Assembly (NCBI RefSeq): GCF_018853465.1
Contig: NZ_JABBOU010000063.1
Span: 1-12,493, forward strand
Direction: 5' to 3'
DNA: 12,493 nucleotides
From: Acidithiobacillus montserratensis
GTDB taxonomy: Bacteria; Pseudomonadota; Gammaproteobacteria; Acidithiobacillales; Acidithiobacillaceae
Made by a program: the position numbers and the translations under genes. This document shows positions 1 through 6,800 of this stretch, piece after piece. Within the stretch, counting starts at the first letter, position 1. Each line of letters begins with the position of its first letter. The notes beneath the pieces are model-generated. The model was not told the origin of the DNA and did no database searches. It worked only from the letters and a program-made list of their open reading frames with translations.

Positions 1-2056
1 CGCCCGCCTTGAGCTTGCTGCGCTTGGCGATGACCGGCGGGGCGGCTTCGTCGCGCCAGCTCACCGCCTTGTAGATGGCCTTCTTCTCCGGCGCGCCGAG
101 CTTGTCGCCCTGCGCCTTCAGGGCGGCATCGAAGCGGGTGCGGAACTCATTGTGGTCGTCGAACACAGCACTGCCCAGGGCCTGCTGCGCCCGTTGCGCC
201 ACTTCCATCAGCCCCTTGTCGCGTTGCCACGTCGAGGCGTCGAGCAGCTTCTTGCGGCGCTTGGCGGGCACGGCCTTGCGGGCGGCTGGAGCCTCACTGT
301 CATCGCCGCTGTCGCTGTCGTCGCTGTCGTCGCTGTCGTCGTCTTCGTTCTCGTCCTCAGCCTTAAGCCACGCCTCGATGGCCGGTTTGCGCTTGGCGAA
401 CTCGGTATAAAGCGCCTCGCCGTGGGTGGCGTAGATCTCGGCGCGCAGCGCCTCGTCGCCGGTGGCAAAACGCAGGGGCTCAATGCGTTCGTCCGAGAGC
501 TGGCTTTTCAGGCGCAGCGGGCGCTCGACGGTGATCTTCCAGTAGCCGAAGTCCTGGGTGTCGAACCATTTGGACTGGGCGGTTTCCTGTGCCTCGCCCA
601 GATACAGGTCGAGGATGCGGGCAATATCGGCATCACTCAGTTCGCAGTTCTTCTTGCCGAGATTGCGGCGCAGCGGCTGGAACCACTGCGATGCGTCGAT
701 CAAATGCACGCGGCCTTTGCGCGCTTCGGCCTTCTTGTTGGCCAGTACCCAGATGTAGGTGGCGATGCCGGTGTTGTAGAAGATGTTGAGCGGCAGGGCG
801 ATGATGGCTTCGAGCCAGTCGTTCTCCAGCACCCAGCGGCGGATGTTGCTCTCGCCCTGGCCCGCGTCGCCGGTGAACAGCGCCGAGCCGTTATGCACCA
901 GTGCGATCCGGCTGCCCAGCGGCGTGTTGTGCTTCATCTTTTGCAGCTTGTTCACCTGGAACATGAGCTGCCCGTCGCTGGAGCGGGTGATGAGCTTGAA
1001 TTCGGCGTTGCCCGCGTGGTTGACGATGAAGCGCGGGTCGTTGAAATCCTTCTTGCCGCCCATGCGCTCCAGATCGGTCTTCCAACTCTTGCCATAGGGC
1101 GGGTTGGAGATCATGAAGTCGAATTCGCGGCTGCGGAACTGGTCGGCGGACAAGGTGGATTTATCTGCGCCGCCGACGATGTTCTCGGCTTCCGCGCCTT
1201 CGCCCTTCAAAAGCAGGTCGGCCTTGCAGATGGCGTAGGTTTCGTCGCTGATCTCCTGCCCGAACAGGTGGATGGACACTTCCTTGCCGTGCTGCTCGGC
1301 CAGTTCGTGCAGTGCTTCCTCGGCCACGGTGAGCATGCCGCCAGTGCCGCAGGAGCCGTCGTAGAGCGAATAGGTGCTGGACTCGATCCGGTCGGCCACC
1401 GGCAGGAACAGCAGCTTGGCCATGAGCTGCACCACGTCGCGCGGGGTGAAGTGCTCGCCTGCCTCTTCGTTGTTTTCTTCGTTGAAGCGGCGGATCAGCT
1501 CCTCGAACACCGTGCCCATGCCGTGGTTGTCCAGCGCGGGCAGCTTGATGCGGCTGTCAGCATCCTTCACGGGCAGCGGCGCGAGATTGACCTCGGGGTC
1601 GAGGAAGTCGTCGATCAGGTAGCCGAGGACGTGGGAATCCACCAGCTTCTGAATCTGGTTGCGGAAATTGAACTTGGTGAGGATTTCCTGCACGTTGGGC
1701 GAGAAGCCGTCGAGATACGCAATGAAGTCATCGCGCAGGCGCTGCCCTGCCGCGCTGGCTTTCAGCTTGGCCAGAGTGAACTCGGAGACGTTGTAGAAGG
1801 CCTGGCCTGCCGCCATGCGCAGCGCGCCGTCCTGCTCGGCCACCTTGTGGGTGTCGAGGAACTTCTTGCGCTCCAGCACTGCGTCCTTGGTGGCTTCGAG
1901 CACGGCGTCGAGCCGTCGCAGCACGGTGAAGGGCAGGATCACGTCGCGGTACTTGCCGCGCACGTAGACATCGCGCAGGCGGTCGTCGGCGATGTTCCAG
2001 ATGAAGTCGGAAATCCACTTGATCTGGCTTTGGTCTTGTTGTTGTTTCTTCTGCAT
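1..2056 (-). CDS. hsdM: Type I restriction-modification system methyltransferase subunit HsdM, 3' end beyond the window
   Basis: N6-adenine DNA methyltransferase subunit of a type I restriction-modification complex; with HsdS it methylates the recognition sequence using S-adenosylmethionine and so protects host DNA from HsdR. The frame is open from an ATG at 2056 to the window edge, giving 685 residues and no stop. An N-terminal HsdM helical domain (about 10-150, starting MQKKQQQDQSQIKW) is followed by the N6-MTase domain, with GEHFTPRDVVQLM ahead of SAM motif I DGSCGTGG (233-240) and catalytic NPPY (318-321). Residues about 567-589 form a very acidic Asp/Ser linker, followed by a basic stretch (AKRRKK). 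The length exceeds the roughly 530 residues of E. coli HsdM, as in the longer HsdM subgroup. The start is supported by GAGGAA seven bases upstream, which overlaps the stop of the preceding GmrSD-like gene; the gap is 11 bp, so the two are very likely co-transcribed. HsdS and HsdR are not in the window. Confidence 0.95.
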   Translation of the reverse strand, partial: MQKKQQQDQSQIKWISDFIWNIADDRLRDVYVRGKYRDVILPFTVLRRLDAVLEATKDAVLERKKFLDTHKVAEQDGALRMAAGQAFYNVSEFTLAKLKASAAGQRLRDDFIAYLDGFSPNVQEILTKFNFRNQIQKLVDSHVLGYLIDDFLDPEVNLAPLPVKDADSRIKLPALDNHGMGTVFEELIRRFNEENNEEAGEHFTPRDVVQLMAKLLFLPVADRIESSTYSLYDGSCGTGGMLTVAEEALHELAEQHGKEVSIHLFGQEISDETYAICKADLLLKGEGAEAENIVGGADKSTLSADQFRSREFDFMISNPPYGKSWKTDLERMGGKKDFNDPRFIVNHAGNAEFKLITRSSDGQLMFQVNKLQKMKHNTPLGSRIALVHNGSALFTGDAGQGESNIRRWVLENDWLEAIIALPLNIFYNTGIATYIWVLANKKAEARKGRVHLIDASQWFQPLRRNLGKKNCELSDADIARILDLYLGEAQETAQSKWFDTQDFGYWKITVERPLRLKSQLSDERIEPLRFATGDEALRAEIYATHGEALYTEFAKRKPAIEAWLKAEDENEDDDSDDSDDSDSGDDSEAPAARKAVPAKRRKKLLDASTWQRDKGLMEVAQRAQQALGSAVFDDHNEFRTRFDAALKAQGDKLGAPEKKAIYKAVSWRDEAAPPVIAKRSKLKAG
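308..343. repeat. 9-bp tandem repeat coding for the acidic linker of HsdM
   Basis: Three perfect consecutive copies of gctgtcgtc (314-322, 323-331, 332-340) are flanked by a partial copy on each side (308-313 and 341-343). Read on the minus strand, each unit encodes Asp-Asp-Ser, so copy-number change would keep the HsdM frame and only lengthen or shorten the linker. It may be a slippage-prone spot, but it cannot act as an on/off phase switch because the unit is a multiple of three. Confidence 0.85.
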
Positions 2057-2067
2057 CGATACGTTCC

Positions 2068-3786
2068 TCAGCTCGCCGCCGTGCCTGTGGAGACGGCGAG
2101 ATTCCAATGGTCTTTGAGGACGCCCACAAGACGTTTCTGGCGTTCGGCTAGAAGCGTGGGCGCCCACTCGTTCTCTGATCTGACTTCCTGCGTCAGCACG
2201 AAGGGCGACGCCTTGCCTTTGCCCCTGAAGTAGGCGTCCTTCTTCTTGGCAAAGTCGTAGTTGCTGGCAGACGAGTTCTTGTTCCTATCCAGCGGGACCA
2301 GATTGGCCAAACGGTGCGTCCAGCCATTGCGCTCGTCTTCGTCCGGGAACCACTTGATCCAGTCCGAACCAGCGGGCGGGGTTTGCGGCAGAACGTGCTC
2401 AAGAGACACTGCATCTTGAAGCTGCACGCCGGGGGCGCGCACCAAGGACTCAAGGCGCAAGACCAGCGCCATCCGTGCCTTGGGCAGATCGTCGTAAACG
2501 TCGCCATCGAGTGCCGCGACGAACTTGCGCTTTTGCGCGTCTGTCAGTGCCAGCGTGGTGAGCGCGGCCAGACCCCCCTTGAAGGTTTCAGGCTCGATCT
2601 CCTTGGTGAGCGCGGCGTAGGTTTCGATGCGCTCGTTGATGCCCGCCTTGGTGACTAGTAGGAAATAGGTGATGCGTTCCAATGCCTTGAAAAACTCTGC
2701 GAGCAGTTTTGGTTGCTGCCGGAAGTGCTTGAAGTAGACCAGCGCCGGGGGCACCCAGTCCTTGAAGTCCACGCGGTTGAGCCAGGACAGGTGCTCGTTG
2801 ATCGTCTCGGCGTGCTCGGTGGCCTCGAAGTCGGCGTCGCGCACGAAGTCCCATACTTCGGCGTAAGGCTTGATGACCTTGTCGACGAGGTCGATGGGAG
2901 CTTTGTACTCGGTGACGTGCTCCTCGAATTCCTTGACCAGCGTGGCCCGCTGCTTCTGTTTGGCGTAGATGGTTCGAATGTGGCCGAACAGATCGCCGAA
3001 GGCGTCGCGGCCCAATGCGCTTTCGATGCGGCTCCACTCCTTGGCGTAGGCGCGGCTCTTGACGTCGCCTGCCGTGTTGCGGATCAGGCCCAGCACCTGT
3101 GCCTTGATGATGTCGATAGGCGCGAGGTCGAGCCCCCGGTTGTTGAGCACGGAGAAGATGCGGTACGCGGCTTCGAGGTCGGGCGTGGAGATGACAACCA
3201 GCGAGCAGTCGTTGGCGAGGAACTGCCACAGAGCAATCAGTTCGACAGGCGGAAGCGCCTTGGCCTTTTCGAGCAACAGCGTGGCGTTTTCGCGGTAACG
3301 CAGGCGGCTGTCTTTCAGCTTCTCGGTACTGTCGATCAACTTTGCGATGCCACCCGGCTCCTGGACATTGGTGCGGAAGAAGTCGGCATCTTCCTCGCGG
3401 GCGGTCAGGCGGTACTCGTTTTTCTCGCCGAGGCTGACTTTGCCCTTCTTGTAGAGGAAATCGGTGATGTCGTCGGCGGCGTGCGGCATGGTCTCGCGCA
3501 GCACCGCAAACAGCATCGTCAGCGTGGACAGGCGTTGCTGGCCGTCGACCACCGATGACTTCGGGTCCCGGTCGTTCTTGATCAGAACAATGCTGCCCAA
3601 GAAGTATTGGCTGCTGACCACCGAGACACGAGCGTCCTGCATCGCCGAGTAAAGATCATCGAACAGCTCTGTGGCCTGGGCAGTTGTCCAGGCGTAGGGG
3701 CGCTGATAGTCCGGAATCTCGAACTGATAGCTGCCTTCGAAGATCTCCCGGATAAGTTTGTCGTGGGCTTCAAGTGTCTTAGCCAT
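2068..3786 (-). CDS. GmrSD-like DUF262 / DUF1524 (HNH) restriction endonuclease
   Basis: Single-chain protein of 572 residues with the two-domain plan of GmrSD, BrxU and SspE-type enzymes, which use nucleotide binding or hydrolysis to control cleavage of modified (for example glucosylated) phage DNA. The N-terminal DUF262 domain (ParB/sulfiredoxin-like fold) shows PDYQRPY (25-31), the signature DGQQRLSTL (81-89) and LNNRGLDLAPIDIIKAQ (214-230). The C-terminal DUF1524 HNH-type nuclease domain shows LEHVLPQ (462-468), then HRLANLVPLDRNKNSSASNY (491-510), holding the conserved His and Asn residues expected of the active site. Domain order and length are those of an intact enzyme. It begins 37 bp after the helicase-nuclease gene ends and stops 11 bp before hsdM. 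A purine-rich AAGGGAAAG lies upstream of the ATG. What modification or sequence it senses cannot be read from the sequence; a role in restriction is inferred from family and neighbours. Confidence 0.9.
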   Translation of the reverse strand: MAKTLEAHDKLIREIFEGSYQFEIPDYQRPYAWTTAQATELFDDLYSAMQDARVSVVSSQYFLGSIVLIKNDRDPKSSVVDGQQRLSTLTMLFAVLRETMPHAADDITDFLYKKGKVSLGEKNEYRLTAREEDADFFRTNVQEPGGIAKLIDSTEKLKDSRLRYRENATLLLEKAKALPPVELIALWQFLANDCSLVVISTPDLEAAYRIFSVLNNRGLDLAPIDIIKAQVLGLIRNTAGDVKSRAYAKEWSRIESALGRDAFGDLFGHIRTIYAKQKQRATLVKEFEEHVTEYKAPIDLVDKVIKPYAEVWDFVRDADFEATEHAETINEHLSWLNRVDFKDWVPPALVYFKHFRQQPKLLAEFFKALERITYFLLVTKAGINERIETYAALTKEIEPETFKGGLAALTTLALTDAQKRKFVAALDGDVYDDLPKARMALVLRLESLVRAPGVQLQDAVSLEHVLPQTPPAGSDWIKWFPDEDERNGWTHRLANLVPLDRNKNSSASNYDFAKKKDAYFRGKGKASPFVLTQEVRSENEWAPTLLAERQKRLVGVLKDHWNLAVSTGTAAS

Positions 3787-3823
3787 TGTGTTTTTCTTTC
3801 CCTTTTGCGTACGCCGTGCTCGC

Positions 3824-6800
3824 TCAACTCATCTTGGTTATTTTTTCGGGCCGAACTATTTCTACGACCTGGAACGTCTTGGATGCGCTTCCCGCAAGGT
3901 GAAGCACTACCTCGTCGCCTACGACAGCCCCGAGTATTGCCTGCGCCAGAGGACGACTTTCATTCACAATCCCGTTGGTAAAGTCGTCTTTACCTCTGGT
4001 GATCTGGACAGTCATAACGTCGTTGGGACGAGCAAGATCGATGTATCGAACTACGTCACCCACCTCGATTTCGAGGTCATCTTCTGTGTCGATCAGTACA
4101 GAGCAAACCGCATCTCGCTCCCTCTCAACTTGAACAGTGTTCTCAACCGATTCAATTTGCCCAATCGCGCGGGCAGTGAGCTGTCCAGCAACTTGTCCTT
4201 CTTCGATCCAGGCGTCTCCTGAGGTATGGTCGGGTTTCCATCTCTCGCGCAAATACTCAAGGAAGTTGATGAGCTTCTCGGTTTCTTGTCGTGGAGTGCG
4301 GAACCAGTCCGTTGACCAGATGCGCCAAATGCGACCACGCCAGCCAAGAGCTTCAAGGATCTCTTGACGGATGCGGTCACGATCGCGAACTGACAAAGCA
4401 GAGTGGTAGGTTGCTCCGTCGCATTCGATTGCCGCCAGATACGATCCTGGCGCGTCTGGATGCTTGACGGCGATGTCAATGCGGTATCCCGCCACACCGA
4501 GCTGAGGGGTGACTTCATAGCCACGCATCTTGAGCATGTCCATGACGGAGATCTCGAAATCACTGTCTGGTTCGCGGTCTGTTTCCTCGATGGTCGGCAA
4601 CGAGCCTGTGCGGGCGTACTCGAGGTAATTGCGCAGCGCCTTGGTGCCGTCCGGAGTAGTGCCATCCATCACGATGTCTTCGGGACGAAGAGATGTGTAC
4701 AGGGCGATTGACTTTTTGGCGCGGGTGAACAGCACGTTCAGTCGACGCCAGCCGCCTTGCCGACTGATAGGGCCAAAGTTCTGACGAACAGCGCTGGACC
4801 CTGGTGGCTTACCAAATGTCGTTGAGATGATGATGGCGTCGCGTTCATCACCTTGTACGTTTTCCAGGTTCTTGATGAACAAGGGCTGACCCTCGGACAC
4901 CCAATGGTCTCGGTAGGAGTCAGCCCCGCGAACCGATCTCAGTCGCTCTTCCAGCAGTTCTGCGATCAAGTCGCGCTGCTTGATGTTCAGCGTGACGACG
5001 CCAAGAGACTCGTTGGGGCGAGTTGCGATGTGCTCTAAGATTGCATCCACGACTCGCTTGGCTTCTCGCAGATTAGTTTGATTTTCATAGATGGCATCGG
5101 CTAAATAGACGGCACTCACTCCGAGCTTGCCACCCTGACCATACGGTGAAGGGAAGATCACCAAATTGCCACGGTAGAAGCTGTGGTTTGAAAAAGCGAT
5201 CAACGAATGATGCTGTGAACGGTAATGCCAGCGCAAAGAGCGAGTCGGCCTGAAATGAGATGAGCAGACATCCAGAATGCTCTCAGCATCCGTGGTGGTG
5301 AAGTGATCGTCACCACCGTCACCGTCCTGGATCATCCGGGAGAAGAACGACGTCGGAGGCAGCTGCTTCGGATCGCCAACCACCACCAATTGACCACCAC
5401 GGGCAATCGAGCCGATAGCCTGCTCGGGTTTCAACTGGGATGCTTCATCCATGATGACGAGGTCAAACTTGATGGCTCCTGGTGCCAGATATTGCGCCAC
5501 GGCTTGAGGCCCCATCATGAAGCAGGGCTTGAGCTCCTGAATCGCCCTACCGGCTCGGGTGAGAATTTTCCGAACAGGCATGCGTGGGCGTTGCTGAGGC
5601 ATGAGGTAGTTCAGGAGAACCATCTCAGTCCGATCATCGACGCGAGCACCGGTCCTGCCGGTAGGCGGAGATGCCTTGCGAGTGCATTCGAAGGCGATCG
5701 CCTTACCACGCAGAGCAATAATCTCCTTGTCCAGTCGTTTGAACTCGTCGCGGATCTGGTTGTGCTTGAGGCCAGTAAAGTGCCCAAGCTGGGGGATGTT
5801 GCGGAAGGCTTCCCGAGTGATCGTGCTGTAGGTGCAATAGGCGTAAGCGTCTAACAGCTCATCAGGTTTGATGCGCTTGCTCTCAAGAAGCTCGATGAAC
5901 TCAGACAAGGCCAGATCGTTGGCCTCCTTGCGGCGGGTTAGATACAGCGACCAAGGAATCAGAAGGCCCGGATCCTCGACTGCTGTTTGAACTGCGCCAT
6001 GCAGGGCGCTGACAAACAGCTCCAAGTCCTCGTCTGCAGGTGCGCCCGTCCAGGTTTCCAGTTCAAACTTCCCGAACTGAAACAGAGCATTGCTCAGGCG
6101 CTCAACCTGCTGCAGTCCCATGTGGACGGGTTCCAGTGCGGCAACGAGGATCCGGCAGGTTTCAATCGGATGCCCGGTGCGCAGCTTGTGCTTGATTTGT
6201 GGTGATAAATTGAGACCGTCGATGCTTTGACCGAAGGACAGCGCCTCGATAGCGGTCGAGCAGTCCGTATCCACGCCCATATAGAGATCGCCGAGGAGCG
6301 ACTTGATGCGGGCGTTGGACTGAATCTGTGACTTCAGCGACGAACGTTCCAAAGCTGCATCGCATCCAGCAATCACTTGGCTGAATGTTGCCTGGCTGCG
6401 AACCTCCAACTCAAGCCATTCGAGTTGATCTTTGAGGGCTTCTGTGAATTTACTGGCCTTCTCCAACACCTTATCGATAAGATTGCTGCCATCGAATTCA
6501 GAGAGGCGTTTAAGCTTTGCGTTGATGTCTTTGACCGCTGCGATTGCGGTCGTAATCTCCATCTTGACAGTCGAGAATTCGCGGCGCAGGGCTCGGGCCT
6601 GGTCGGCGGTGAAGCTGGCTGGGTCGATCAGAACGGCTTGGATATCCTCTGAGGCAACTTTGATACCCCGATTCCACTTCGCGAGCGCAAGGTATCCCTC
6701 CATTGAGGATAGGGTAGCTGGCGCGGGAAAACCGAGGAACTGCATCCAGGTCGGAGAGGACTTCCACTGTTCTTTGAGACCGGTCAGTTTGACGATTTGT

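Noticed and set aside
152..2233. A 693-codon open frame on the plus strand opposite hsdM
   Set aside because: It is the antisense shadow of the GC-rich hsdM and GmrSD-like genes. Its translation is low-complexity Val/Ala/Leu/Gly/Asp-rich, has no domain, and runs across two genes, while the minus strand carries clear catalytic motifs.
2713..3558. A 281-codon plus-strand frame opposite the GmrSD-like gene
   Set aside because: Antisense shadow of high-GC codons; no recognisable motif, and the minus strand has DGQQR and HNH signatures.
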